From Limnohabitans sp. 2KL-51 (lineage in GTDB: Bacteria > Pseudomonadota > Gammaproteobacteria > Burkholderiales > Burkholderiaceae_C), in contig NZ_NESJ01000005.1 of assembly GCF_003063645.1 (NCBI RefSeq), positions 186,001-250,000 on the forward strand: a DNA stretch of 64,000 nt, in the 5' to 3' direction. Every line of letters starts with the position of its first letter. The stretch's first letter is position 1. Below, piece by piece: positions 50,599 to 59,640 of this stretch. Below the pieces are notes generated by a model. That model made no database searches. It was given only the letters and a program-made list of their open reading frames with translations, and had not been told where the DNA came from. The position numbers and the translations under genes were made by a program.

Positions 50599-52776
50599 TC
50601 ACACCATCGGGAAAGGCAAAGCGCGCAAGCGCTTGCCGTTGAGTGTGGCGATCGCGTTGGCCATGGCGGGTGCCAAGGGGGGCAGGCCCACTTCGCCAAT
50701 GCCACCAGGGTGGTTGTCGGTGGGCATGACCTTCACAAACACTTCGGGCGTTTCGTTGGCACGCAGCACCTGGTAGGTGTTCAGGTTGGTTTGCAGGGGT
50801 TCACCAGCCCTGAAGTCCATGCGCTCGTGCAAGGCGGCCGACAAGCCAAAAATCACCGACCCTTCGATCTGCGCCTGGATGTTTTGTGGCTGCAATGCGT
50901 GGCCACAGTCCACCGCCGACCAGACCTTGTGCACCTTGGGGCGGCCCTTCTCGATAGAGACTTGCACCACCATGCCGCAATAGGTGTTCCAGGCGTCAGA
51001 AAACGCCAGGCCCAGTGCATGCCCCTTGGGCAGCTTGGCTTTGCCCCACTGCGACATCTCGCCCACCGCCTTGAGCACGGCTTGGCCACGCGGGTGTTTT
51101 TGGAGCAAGTCCATGCGGTAGGCCAGTGGATCGGCTTTCACGCCACGCGCCACTTCGTCGATCAGCGTTTCAATGGCGAACTTGGTGTAGCCCGGGCCCA
51201 CCGCACGCCAGAAGCCGGCATCAACGCCGCGCTCTTCGATCATGAACTGCACGCTGTGGTCCGGGATGTCGTAGGTGATTTCGACGCCCTCCATCACAGG
51301 CGCATCCTTGCCGCCCGCGGCCTTGAAGGCCGGTGGCACCACGCGTGAGTAAATGCCCTCTGACACCACGCGGTGCAACAAGCCCACCAACTTGCCTTGC
51401 GCATCCACCCCGGCCACCAGGTGCTGACCGGTCATGGGCCGGTATTTGTCATGCACCATGTCGTCTTCGCGGGTCCAGATCACTTGGATCGGCGTGCCAG
51501 GCATGGCCTTGGCCACAAGGGCGGCATCGGCCGCATAGTCGGCCTCGATTCGACGGCCAAAACCGCCACCCATCATGGTGATGTTGACGTTGATGTTCTC
51601 CGGCTTGAAGCCGCCCGCGCGCGCCACTGTGCCGGTCACAAACGAGGCCGATTGCGCGGGTGCCCAGACCTCGATCTTGTCGCCGTCCACACGCGCTGTG
51701 CAGTTCATGGGTTCCAGGCAAATGTGGCTGACCATCTCACTGATGTAAGAGGCACTGAAGGTTTTGGTTGCCCCCGCCAATTTGGCCGCTGCGTCGCCAT
51801 GGGCGATGAAGGCCACGCCTTTGTCCGTCAGGTCTTCGGCGCGCTTGGTGTATTCCACGCGCATTTGGTCCGTGTACAGCACACGCGCTTTGGAATTGCG
51901 ACTCCAGCCCACCTTGAGTTGGTCGCGCGCCGTCTTGGCCGTGAAAAACGAATCGGCCACCACGGCCACGCCGTAGGGCAGCCGCACCACGTTTTTCACA
52001 CCCGCCACTGCACGGGCGGCCGTATCGTCCACGCTCGTGGGCACCTCGCCTTGCACCGGCGCGCGCAGCACGCTGGCCCACAGCATGCCGGGCATTCGCT
52101 GGTCAATGCCGTACAGGGCCTGGCCGCTCGACTTGGCGGGCACGTCCACGCGGGGGATGTCCTTGCCGATCAAGCGGAACTGCGCCATCGGCTTGAGCAT
52201 GCTTTTGTCAACCTTGGGCAACTCGGCCGGAACCGTCGCCACTTTGGCGATGTCGGCATAGGTCATGGCGCGGCCGCTGCTGTGGATGACGCGGCTGGCT
52301 TCGGTGCGCAGCTCGGAGGCGGGCACGCTCATGGCCTGCGCCGCGGCGTTCACCATCACCAAGCGGGCTTGGGCACCGGCCAGGCGCAGCGGCTCGTAAT
52401 AGCCTTGCACCGTGCGCGATGCGCCGGTGGTCATGCCGCCACCAAAGCGGGGGTTGCCAAAACGCTTGGGGTCGCTGGGGGCCTGTACCACAAGCACTTT
52501 GCTCCAGTCCAGGTCCATCTCTTCGGCCAACAGCAGGGGCATGGCGGTCATGGTGCCTTGGCCCATCTCGGCACCCGGTGACATCAAGGTCACCACGCCA
52601 TCGAGGCCGATGTTGATCCAGTTGTTGGGGGCCAAACTGCCCGCGCCGGGTGTCTGGGCCAAAGCCAATTCGGTTTGTGTCAGGCCAAACGACAAGCCCA
52701 AGGCCAGACCGCCCGAGCCGAGGATGAAGGAGCGGCGTGACACGCTCGGTGTCATGGAGGTGTTGATCGTTTTCAT
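50599..52776 (-). CDS. Molybdopterin-binding subunit of xanthine-dehydrogenase-family hydroxylase (IorB-like)
   Basis: This 725-residue protein is the large, molybdenum-cofactor subunit of an isoquinoline 1-oxidoreductase-type enzyme. A twin-arginine signal (VSRRSFILGSGG) predicts export. MSPGAEMGQGTMTAMPLLLAEE, GGGFGRRIEADYAADA near 440 and the catalytic Glu in GGIGEVGLPPLAPA near 695 are visible. Such enzymes oxidise N-heterocycles or aldehydes with water as oxygen donor. ATG 52776 overlaps the small-subunit stop by ATGA. The long frame to 53121 lies within the small subunit gene. Confidence 0.88.
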   Translation of the reverse strand: MKTINTSMTPSVSRRSFILGSGGLALGLSFGLTQTELALAQTPGAGSLAPNNWINIGLDGVVTLMSPGAEMGQGTMTAMPLLLAEEMDLDWSKVLVVQAPSDPKRFGNPRFGGGMTTGASRTVQGYYEPLRLAGAQARLVMVNAAAQAMSVPASELRTEASRVIHSSGRAMTYADIAKVATVPAELPKVDKSMLKPMAQFRLIGKDIPRVDVPAKSSGQALYGIDQRMPGMLWASVLRAPVQGEVPTSVDDTAARAVAGVKNVVRLPYGVAVVADSFFTAKTARDQLKVGWSRNSKARVLYTDQMRVEYTKRAEDLTDKGVAFIAHGDAAAKLAGATKTFSASYISEMVSHICLEPMNCTARVDGDKIEVWAPAQSASFVTGTVARAGGFKPENINVNITMMGGGFGRRIEADYAADAALVAKAMPGTPIQVIWTREDDMVHDKYRPMTGQHLVAGVDAQGKLVGLLHRVVSEGIYSRVVPPAFKAAGGKDAPVMEGVEITYDIPDHSVQFMIEERGVDAGFWRAVGPGYTKFAIETLIDEVARGVKADPLAYRMDLLQKHPRGQAVLKAVGEMSQWGKAKLPKGHALGLAFSDAWNTYCGMVVQVSIEKGRPKVHKVWSAVDCGHALQPQNIQAQIEGSVIFGLSAALHERMDFRAGEPLQTNLNTYQVLRANETPEVFVKVMPTDNHPGGIGEVGLPPLAPAMANAIATLNGKRLRALPFPMV

Positions 52777-53246
52777 GCCTTGCCTCCTTGGAGGGTTTTC
52801 TGGGCGTGCGAGACCGCGCTGGCGATCTGGTTGTAAGTGCCGCAGCGGCAGATGTTGCCACTCATGGCTTCCAGGATTTCGGTGCGGCTGAGGTTCTTTT
52901 TGACCACGCTGATCACCTTGGCCGCGGCCATCAGCTGACCGGACTGGCAGTAGCCGCATTGCGGCGCTTGGGCTTTGACCCAACCGGCTTGCAGTGCCTG
53001 GCCTGTGGGCGTTTTCATCAAACCTTCGACGGTGGTGATGTCTTTGCCCTCGGCGGCCGACACGGGCAGCGAGCATGAGCGCACGGGCTGACCGTTCAGG
53101 TGCACCGTGCAGGCGCCGCACTGCGCAATGCCACAGCCGAACTTGGTGCCTGTGAGGTTGAGCTTTTCACGGATGACCCAGAGCAAAGGGGTCTCCGGCT
53201 TGGCATCGACCGACACGGCCTCGCCATTGACTTTCATTCGAACCAT
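52773..53246 (-). CDS. 2Fe-2S subunit of molybdenum hydroxylase (IorA-like)
   Basis: This 157-residue subunit carries two 2Fe-2S clusters: plant-type CGIAQCGACTVHLNG (about 40-54) and the second set CGYCQSGQ...CRCGTY (about 99-138). It passes electrons from the molybdenum subunit to an acceptor, probably a cytochrome. The start MVRMKVNGEAVSVD at 53246 fits the family; the frame to 53366 adds an unlikely leader. It has no export signal of its own and is presumably carried by the Tat signal of the partner. Confidence 0.9.
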   Translation of the reverse strand: MVRMKVNGEAVSVDAKPETPLLWVIREKLNLTGTKFGCGIAQCGACTVHLNGQPVRSCSLPVSAAEGKDITTVEGLMKTPTGQALQAGWVKAQAPQCGYCQSGQLMAAAKVISVVKKNLSRTEILEAMSGNICRCGTYNQIASAVSHAQKTLQGGKA

Positions 53247-53442
53247 GCGTGTCTCCAGTGGTGTCAGCCGGTGCAGCCTGACTGAGGCCGCGCAAAACCC
53301 ATGTCTTGCGCCTGCACCGTGAAAAAAAGAAGTTAAAGCGTGCACTGTGGCCAGCTTGTCGCCCAAGGCTCAAACTCGGGCAAACCCTGAGGCGAGGGGC
53401 GGCTGTTTGGATTTAAGACCAGAGCACTTGTTCCAACTGGGC

Positions 53443-53838
53443 TCAGGGAACCAGGACCATGCCGCAATTTTTAACTGCACCGCGATCAAAAGTCATCGTT
53501 TGGAAGCAGCCCGCAGCAGCGGCTGATCTTTCGACCAAGCAGTCGGCAAAGTCACCCGAGGAATCCCGAAAAAGGCGCACCGCACGCCAGACCACTTCGA
53601 CGTTTTCAATCACCAATTCTTTGGTTCTGAGCAGGGATTCCAGTGCATTCACCAATTGCGAGCGGCTCAAGTCGTAGCAAGACGACATCACCCAAACCAA
53701 CTCAACGACCGACACCAGTGTGACAAAGCCCGGTTTATCCACGCTCAGGGCATCCAGCAAACGAACGGCTTGTGCTGATTGTTTGGCATCGTCTTGCATG
53801 ATGTAGCGCACCATCACATTGTTGTCGAGCCCCATCAT
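53443..53838 (-). CDS. PIN-domain toxin (VapC-type)
   Basis: This 131-residue PIN-domain ribonuclease has the acidic residues of the active site: GLDNNVMVRYIMQDD at the start (D5), VSVVELVWVM (E near 46), DFADCLVER (D near 96) and MTFDRGAVK (D near 118). Such toxins cleave tRNA or rRNA unless neutralised. The start overlaps the stop of the AbrB antitoxin gene by ATGA, the usual two-gene arrangement with the antitoxin first. It lies between the molybdenum hydroxylase and its maturation genes. Confidence 0.87.
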   Translation of the reverse strand: MMGLDNNVMVRYIMQDDAKQSAQAVRLLDALSVDKPGFVTLVSVVELVWVMSSCYDLSRSQLVNALESLLRTKELVIENVEVVWRAVRLFRDSSGDFADCLVERSAAAAGCFQTMTFDRGAVKNCGMVLVP

Positions 53839-54077
53839 TTGGCAGAGACTCCTCGTGCGGCAATGGCAGCATTCATGTCTTGAATGGAGATGGATTTGCT
53901 GGGTTTTTTGAACATGCCCTTGAGTTCACTCAAAGACCGCGTTGCGGCGATGAATTCATAGCGACCAGGTTCGATCTCTACAAATTCAACCCGATCCCCA
54001 GTGCCGACATGCAAGGCCGCACGAATCTGGGCCGGGATGGTGATTTGACCTTTACCGGTCACCGTGGCAGTTGTCAT
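53835..54077 (-). CDS. AbrB/MazE-family antitoxin
   Basis: This 80-residue protein has an N-terminal swapped-hairpin AbrB domain (TATVTGKGQITIPAQIRAALHVGTGDRVEFVEI) and a C-terminal toxin-binding tail (KGMFKKPSKSISIQDMNAAIAARG). It should bind DNA upstream of its own operon and neutralise the PIN toxin encoded next. A perfect palindrome lies 17 bases upstream. Confidence 0.87.
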   Translation of the reverse strand: MTTATVTGKGQITIPAQIRAALHVGTGDRVEFVEIEPGRYEFIAATRSLSELKGMFKKPSKSISIQDMNAAIAARGVSAK

Positions 54078-54093
54078 GCAATAACTCCAAAAT

Positions 54094-54111
54094 CCTTACT
54101 TTATTGTAAGG
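54094..54111. promoter_or_regulatory. Palindromic operator candidate of the toxin-antitoxin operon
   Basis: CCTTAC-TTTATT-GTAAGG is a perfect 6-bp inverted repeat with a 6-base AT spacer, just upstream of the antitoxin start. AbrB-type antitoxins repress their promoters through such sites. Confidence 0.6.
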
Positions 54112-54125
54112 CGTCTTTCAGCGCC

Positions 54126-55130
54126 TCAATTGACCAGCCCGCACACCGTCTTCGAGCCTTCCCAATTGCTGAGCGCTTGGCTCAGATCGGTGCCACGGCG
54201 CAAGGCGGTCATTTCGGCCACGATGCTCATGGCGATTTCGGGGGGTGTCAAGGCGCCCAGGTTCAGGCCCACGGGGCCGTGTAATTGGCGAACTTCGGCT
54301 TCGCTCACATCAAAATCCAGCAAGCGCTTGCGGCGTTGCGCGTTGTTGTGTTGCGAGCCCAATGCACCCACATAAAACGCAGGGGTGCGCAGCGCCTCCA
54401 TCAGCGCCAGGTCGTCCAGCTTGGGGTCGTGTGTCACCGCCACCACGGCACTGTTGTGGTCCAAGCGCATGGCCAGCACCAGGTCGTCGGGCATCTCTTT
54501 GGACAAGGTCACATCGCTCATGGCTTCCCAGCCCTCGTGGTATTCCACACGCGGCTCGCACACCGTGACCTGGTAGTCCAGCATCACGGCCATGGCGGCC
54601 AGATACCGGGACAACTGACCGCCGCCGATGATGAGCAAACGCAGGCGCGGGCCGTGCACGGTGGTCAGGCTTTTGCCGTCAAACTGCAGCTTGTCGCCTT
54701 CGGTGGCAGCACCCATGCGCACCATGCCGGTAGCCATGTCCATGCGGCGCTCCACACGTTGGTGTTGTTCAATCAGCACCAGCAATTCGCGCAGTTGCGA
54801 ATGGGCCGACAACGGCTCCAGCACCACCTGCACCGAGCCGCCGCAGGGCAGGCCAAAGCGGCGCACCTCTTCGGCCGTCTGACCATAGGTGGTGGTGTCG
54901 GGCAGGCGCAGGGCCAGCTCACCACCGGCCACGCGGCGGATCAAGTCGTCTTCGATGCAGCCGCCCGAGACCGATCCGGCCACCTGCCCATCGTCCCGGA
55001 TGATCATGAGCGAGCCTGGGGGGCGCGGGGCCGAGCCCCAAGTGCGCACCACCGTGCCCATCACCACACGGTGGCCCCGGCTTTGCCAGTCCAGGGCGGT
55101 GCGGATCACGTCAATGTCGATGCTGTTCAT
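54126..55130 (-). CDS. xdhC: XdhC family molybdenum-cofactor maturation protein
   Basis: This 334-residue XdhC/CoxI-type protein inserts or sulfurates the molybdenum cofactor of hydroxylases. The N-terminal segment GTVVRTWGSAPRPPGSLMIIRDDGQVAGSVSGGCIEDDL (about 25-63) carries the conserved Cys, and the C-terminal Rossmann part has RLLIIGGGQLSRYLA near 155 and FYVGALGS near 262. It overlaps the mocA stop by 20 bases. It presumably serves the IorA/IorB-type enzyme, from which it is separated by the toxin-antitoxin pair. Confidence 0.88.
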   Translation of the reverse strand: MNSIDIDVIRTALDWQSRGHRVVMGTVVRTWGSAPRPPGSLMIIRDDGQVAGSVSGGCIEDDLIRRVAGGELALRLPDTTTYGQTAEEVRRFGLPCGGSVQVVLEPLSAHSQLRELLVLIEQHQRVERRMDMATGMVRMGAATEGDKLQFDGKSLTTVHGPRLRLLIIGGGQLSRYLAAMAVMLDYQVTVCEPRVEYHEGWEAMSDVTLSKEMPDDLVLAMRLDHNSAVVAVTHDPKLDDLALMEALRTPAFYVGALGSQHNNAQRRKRLLDFDVSEAEVRQLHGPVGLNLGALTPPEIAMSIVAEMTALRRGTDLSQALSNWEGSKTVCGLVN

Positions 55131-55824
55131 GCTTGTCGCTTGTTGAGAGGTTCAAATCGTGTGGCCAGCTCAGGCTTTGCCCAGTCAGCTGCTCCACCGC
55201 CAGGCGGTCTGATTCATTGTCCACATCCAGCCGGAAGAGGCTATGGGGGGTTTCCCAGCGGTACACGGCTTCGGGGTGGGCTTGCATCCATTGGCGTGCG
55301 CCCATTTCGTTGCTGCCCGCCAAAATTTGCGCCACCACCGCACCAGAGAAGACCACCGGGTTGCCGGGCAAGCCTTTTACGATCGGTTGCAAGAGTTGCG
55401 TGTCAGCCGGGCGCTGAGCAAAAGCCTGCAGCAATGCCAGCACCGCTGGCGCGTCGATCAACGGTTGGTCGGCCAGTGCCACCAGCACCACATCCAGATC
55501 GGGAGGCAAGGCCCGCAAACCGGTGCGCAATGAGCTGACGTGGCCGTCATCGGGTTGCGGGTTGAGCACCGGTTGAGCGGCCCAGCGGGCCACAGCCCCG
55601 TCTTGCAGGATGCGCTCTGCGTGGTGCCCCAGCACCACCCCAATGGGGCTCACGCCCGCCAAGGTCAAGGCCTGCAATTGCCGCTCCAGCAAACTCACGC
55701 CGTTCAGTTGCAGCAGGCATTTGGGCCGGTGGCCCATGCGGCTGCCCGCGCCTGCGGCCAGCACTAAGCCGCCTGTGCGCGGTGCGGGCCCCGGTGTGGG
55801 CTGAACAAGCGGTGTCACGTTCAA
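55111..55824 (-). CDS. mocA: Molybdenum cofactor cytidylyltransferase (MocA-like)
   Basis: This 237-residue nucleotidyltransferase of the MobA-like fold has the nucleotide loop LVLAAGAGSRMGHRPKCLLQLNG near 21-43, LADQPLIDAPAV near 117 and NPVVFSGA near 155. MocA links CTP to molybdopterin to give the MCD form used by xanthine-oxidase-family enzymes, which is exactly the type encoded at 50599-53246. It is the promoter-proximal gene before xdhC. Confidence 0.85.
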   Translation of the reverse strand: MNVTPLVQPTPGPAPRTGGLVLAAGAGSRMGHRPKCLLQLNGVSLLERQLQALTLAGVSPIGVVLGHHAERILQDGAVARWAAQPVLNPQPDDGHVSSLRTGLRALPPDLDVVLVALADQPLIDAPAVLALLQAFAQRPADTQLLQPIVKGLPGNPVVFSGAVVAQILAGSNEMGARQWMQAHPEAVYRWETPHSLFRLDVDNESDRLAVEQLTGQSLSWPHDLNLSTSDKHEQHRH

Positions 55825-55979
55825 TCGGGCGCTCCATGCAGTTAATCACCGGTCATTGTGCCGGGGTCCTTCGGAGCTGCTGCCGCGTTGGCGTCACTTC
55901 TGTGAATGCCTGCCGTGGCCAGCCGATCCCAAACACGCTACAGTGTTTTTCTTTTGTGCCGACCCGAGGAGCCCCCAAC

Positions 55980-57461
55980 ATGAACGCCCCCCTGCACCGC
56001 GAAATGCCCGATGGCGCGCTCGACAGCGTCCGCGCCTTGAACGACGTCACCCAAGCTTGGGACAACACCATCGTGCCCGAGCTGAAAAAGTACATCGAAA
56101 TCCCCGCCAAGTCGCCCGCGTTTGACGCCGACTGGGCCGCGCACGGCCACATCGAGTCGGTGCTGCGCCGCGCCGCGCAATGGGTCGAGGCGCAAAAGGT
56201 GGAAGGCCTCACGCTCGAGATCATCCAGCTGCCAGGCCGCACGCCGGTCATGTTTTTTGAAGTGGCCGCTACCCGCGCCGCCAGCGAGGGTTCGGGCCAG
56301 ACGGTGCTGATGTACGGCCACCTGGACAAGCAGCCCGAGTTCAACGGCTGGCGCAACGATCTCGGCCCCTGGACCCCGGTGTACGAAGACGGCAAGCTCT
56401 ATGGCCGTGGCGGCGCGGACGACGGTTACGCGGCCTACGCCAGCATCGCCGCGGTGCAGGCGCTCAAAAGCCAAAACACACCTCACCCGCGCATCGTGGG
56501 TTTGATCGAGACCTGCGAAGAATCGGGCTCGTATGACCTGCTGCCTTATGTGGACGCGCTGCGCGCACGCATGGGCGATGTCGGCCTGGTGATTTGCCTG
56601 GACAGCGGCGCGGGCAACTACGACCAGCTGTGGCTCACCACCAGCCTGCGCGGCATGGCCAGCGGCACGCTCAAGGTGCAGGTGCTGACCGAAGGCATCC
56701 ATTCGGGTGACGCCTCGGGCCTGGTGCCCTCAAGCTTTCGCATCATGCGCCAGGTGCTCGACCGCCTTGAAGACAGCGCCACCGGCCGCTTGCTGCCCGC
56801 CAGCTTCCACTGCGAAGTGCCCGCCGAGCGCCTCGCGCAAGCGCAAGCCACCGCCGCCATCCTGGGTGACGAGGTGTACAAACGCTTCCCTTGGGCGCAC
56901 TACGATTGCGGTGGCTCCACCAGCTTTGCGCTGCCCACCACCACCGACCCGACGCAAGCCCTGCTCAACCGCACCTGGACACCCACGCTCAGCGTGACCG
57001 GTGCCGAAGGCTTTCCGGCGCTGAAAGACGCGGGCAATGTGCTGCGGCCTTACACCGCCTTCAAGCTCAGCCTGCGCCTGCCACCCCTGGTGAATGCGGC
57101 ACAAGCCGTGGCCGAGATGAAAGCCCTGCTGGAAGACAACGCGCCTTACCAAGCCAAGGTCACGTTTGAAAGTGGCGGCGGTGCCACCGGCTGGAACGCG
57201 CCCGACACCTCCCCTTGGTTCGAGCAAGCCCTCAACGCCTCCAGCCAGGCGCACTTTGGTGCAGGCGTGGGATACATCGGGCAAGGCGGCACCATCCCGC
57301 TCATGAACATGTTGAGCGCCGGTTTCCCCCAAGCGCAAATGATGGTCTGCGGTGTGCTTGGCCCCAAGAGCAACGCGCATGGACCGAACGAGTTTTTGCA
57401 TGTGCCTTATGCCAAAAAGCTCACGGCGGCGGTGGCTGAAGTGATGGCGCGGATGCCTTGA
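55980..57461 (+). CDS. M20 family metallopeptidase (carnosinase/DapE-like)
   Basis: This 493-residue dinuclear-zinc peptidase shows VLMYGHLDKQPEFNGW near 112 (His and Asp), LYGRGGADDGYAAYA near 141 (bridging Asp), ETCEESGSYDL near 180 (catalytic Glu) and HGPNEFLHVPYAKKL near 471 (His). The length and order fit the CNDP dipeptidase-like M20 group. ATG 55980 (MNAPLHREMPDG) has CGAGGAG ahead; the frame to 55782 is excess. It is followed by a lipase with a one-base overlap. Confidence 0.87.
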   Translation: MNAPLHREMPDGALDSVRALNDVTQAWDNTIVPELKKYIEIPAKSPAFDADWAAHGHIESVLRRAAQWVEAQKVEGLTLEIIQLPGRTPVMFFEVAATRAASEGSGQTVLMYGHLDKQPEFNGWRNDLGPWTPVYEDGKLYGRGGADDGYAAYASIAAVQALKSQNTPHPRIVGLIETCEESGSYDLLPYVDALRARMGDVGLVICLDSGAGNYDQLWLTTSLRGMASGTLKVQVLTEGIHSGDASGLVPSSFRIMRQVLDRLEDSATGRLLPASFHCEVPAERLAQAQATAAILGDEVYKRFPWAHYDCGGSTSFALPTTTDPTQALLNRTWTPTLSVTGAEGFPALKDAGNVLRPYTAFKLSLRLPPLVNAAQAVAEMKALLEDNAPYQAKVTFESGGGATGWNAPDTSPWFEQALNASSQAHFGAGVGYIGQGGTIPLMNMLSAGFPQAQMMVCGVLGPKSNAHGPNEFLHVPYAKKLTAAVAEVMARMP

Positions 57462-58339
57462 TGAACCTCATTGCACGCCCCTCCTTGCCCCGACCCCAGG
57501 TGTCGGGCTTGCATGGCGAGGCGGGCGCACTGGCGTTGTACGACTGGGCCATGCCTGCCAACAAGCCGCTGGGCACCGTGATCTTGGTGCATGGTCTGGG
57601 CGAACACGCCGGGCGCTACGGCGAGGTGGCGGCGCACTTGCACCAATGGGGTTTTGCTGTGAGGGCCTACGACCAGCAAGGCCACGGCCAATCCGAAGGC
57701 GCGCGCGGCGACATGCTGCGCCCCGGCAGCTTGCAAGCCGATTTGTGCCGGGTGATCGACGACACGCGCCAGCACCCGTCTTTGCAGGGCACACCCCTCA
57801 TCTTGTTGGGCCACAGCATGGGCGGTTTGGTGGTGGCGCGCACGCTGGCCGAGGGCTTGCGCCCGGTCGATGCGGTGGTTTTGTCGTCGCCGGCGTTGGG
57901 CGCGTTCCCCAACTTTTTTCAGAAAATGCTGCTGGCCAGCCTGCCCCGCGTGCTGCCGCACCTGCGGGTGGACAACGGCCTGAAACCCGAGTTCGTGTCA
58001 CGCGACCCCGACGTGGTGAAAGCCTACAAGGCCGACCCGCTGGTGCACCGCCGCATCAGCGCGGGACTGGCGGCCTGGATTCTGACGCAAGGGGCGCAAA
58101 CACTGGCAGATGCAAGGCATTGGCAGGTGCCCACTTTGTTGCTCTACGCGGGGCAAGACCGATTGGTCAATGCGCAGGCCAGTGCCGACTTTGCGCGGGC
58201 CGCACCCGCCGCCGTGTTACAGGCCGAGTGCTTTGAGGCCATGTACCACGAGATCTTCAACGACCTCTACCGCGCTCAGGTGTTCACGGCGCTCAAGCGC
58301 TGGCTGCTGGCGCATTTTTCTGTGCGTCCCTCTGTTTGA
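57461..58339 (+). CDS. Alpha/beta hydrolase, monoacylglycerol-lipase type
   Basis: This protein of about 292 residues has VILVHGLGEHAGRYGEVA near 39 (oxyanion HG), YDQQGHGQSEG near 68, nucleophile elbow LLGHSMGGLV near 112, Asp in YAGQDRLVN near 231 and His in MYHEIFND near 264. The Ser-Asp-His triad and cap-domain position fit the monoglyceride lipase family. The start ATG 57461 overlaps the TGA of the M20 gene (TGATG). Its 3' end overlaps the convergent MFS gene by 47 bases. Confidence 0.87.
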   Translation: MNLIARPSLPRPQVSGLHGEAGALALYDWAMPANKPLGTVILVHGLGEHAGRYGEVAAHLHQWGFAVRAYDQQGHGQSEGARGDMLRPGSLQADLCRVIDDTRQHPSLQGTPLILLGHSMGGLVVARTLAEGLRPVDAVVLSSPALGAFPNFFQKMLLASLPRVLPHLRVDNGLKPEFVSRDPDVVKAYKADPLVHRRISAGLAAWILTQGAQTLADARHWQVPTLLLYAGQDRLVNAQASADFARAAPAAVLQAECFEAMYHEIFNDLYRAQVFTALKRWLLAHFSVRPSV

Positions 58340-59483
58340 GCACCATCCACACCAGCGCCACACCAGTCAACGCCACCGGGAACAGCGATCCGATGTTCAA
58401 CCAGGCCCAGCCCTGTGTGGTGACCAAGGCACCTGAAGCGAACGAGGTCACGGCCATGGTGGCGAACACAAAGAAGTTGATGGCCGCCTGACCCCGGTCT
58501 TTTTCGGCGGGCGTCCAGGCCTTCATGGCCAGCGTGGTGCTGCCGGTGAACAAAAAGTTCCAGCCCAAGCCCAGCAAGAACAGCGAGATCAGGAACTGGT
58601 GCAACTCAACCCCGGTGAGCGCAACGGCGATGCACACAAAGTTGATCACCACGCCCACCGCCATGATTTGCAGCGTGCCAAATTTTTTGATCAGGTGGCC
58701 TGTGAAAAAGCCCGGTGCAAACATGGCGATCACATGCCACTCCAGCACCAGCGCCGCGTCATCAAAACTGAAGCCGCACACCTGCATGGCCAGCGGGGTG
58801 GCCGCCATCAGCAGGTTCATCACGCCATAGCTCAGGGCCGCAGCAGCTGCCGCCACAATGAAGACTGGCTGGCGCATGATCTCGCTCAAAGGGCGCCCCG
58901 CGCTGTCACCGGGCTTTTTGGCGGGCACTTCCGGGAATCGGATGAAGGCCATGCACACCATGGCCAAAATCGCCACGATGCCCAGCGCCATGTAAGCGCC
59001 CAAAAATGGCACTTCGTACAAAGTGCGGGTGCGCGAGGCCAGGTTGGGGCCCACGATGGCCCCGATCAAACCTCCAGCCAAAACCAAAGAAACCGCTTTT
59101 TCCTTGAAGCCATCCGCTGCCAGCTCGGCCGCGGCAAATCGGTACAGCTGGCCGTTGGCGCTGTAATAACCCGCAATGACCGTGGCCGCCACCAGCAACC
59201 AGAAGTTATGGCTCCAGGCGGCATAAGCGGCCAGCAGTGCCGAGAAAAAAGCCACGACCAGTCCCAGCTGAAACGACACCTTGCGCCCCCAGCGGGACTG
59301 GCTCTTGGCCACCAAGCCGGTCGACAGTGCCCCACCCACCACATAGCCCATGACGGGCAAAGTCGCCATCCAGCCCAGCGGGGCCATGGACAAACCCACT
59401 AGGCCATTGATGGCAATGAAGGTGACGTTGTTGGTGAAGAAAAGGCCCTGGCAGAGCGTGAGGAGGATGAGGTTAGGGTTCAT
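58293..59483 (-). CDS. MFS transporter
   Basis: This 396-residue protein has twelve hydrophobic spans and the MFS loop KSQSRWGRKVSF between spans 2 and 3. It resembles unassigned bacterial MFS exporters (MNPNLILLTLCQGLFFTNNVTF). ATG 59483 is chosen; the open frame to 59624 encodes a GC-rich leader. It is divergent from prfC with a 157-base gap that must hold both promoters, and its tail overlaps the lipase gene on the other strand. The substrate is unknown. Confidence 0.82.
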   Translation of the reverse strand: MNPNLILLTLCQGLFFTNNVTFIAINGLVGLSMAPLGWMATLPVMGYVVGGALSTGLVAKSQSRWGRKVSFQLGLVVAFFSALLAAYAAWSHNFWLLVAATVIAGYYSANGQLYRFAAAELAADGFKEKAVSLVLAGGLIGAIVGPNLASRTRTLYEVPFLGAYMALGIVAILAMVCMAFIRFPEVPAKKPGDSAGRPLSEIMRQPVFIVAAAAAALSYGVMNLLMAATPLAMQVCGFSFDDAALVLEWHVIAMFAPGFFTGHLIKKFGTLQIMAVGVVINFVCIAVALTGVELHQFLISLFLLGLGWNFLFTGSTTLAMKAWTPAEKDRGQAAINFFVFATMAVTSFASGALVTTQGWAWLNIGSLFPVALTGVALVWMVLKQRDAQKNAPAASA

Positions 59484-59640
59484 GCAGGGCAGTGTAGGCC
59501 TAAAGGGGCCTTGCGTCCCGCCCCTGCGAGACTGCCTCGGTGGTCTGGCATGGCCCGGTAAAATCGCCCCTTTGACCAGCCCGCACGGGGTTGGCCACCA
59601 CGGGGGCTGTTTGGCCACCCGCACGACCTCAGGACCCCTT

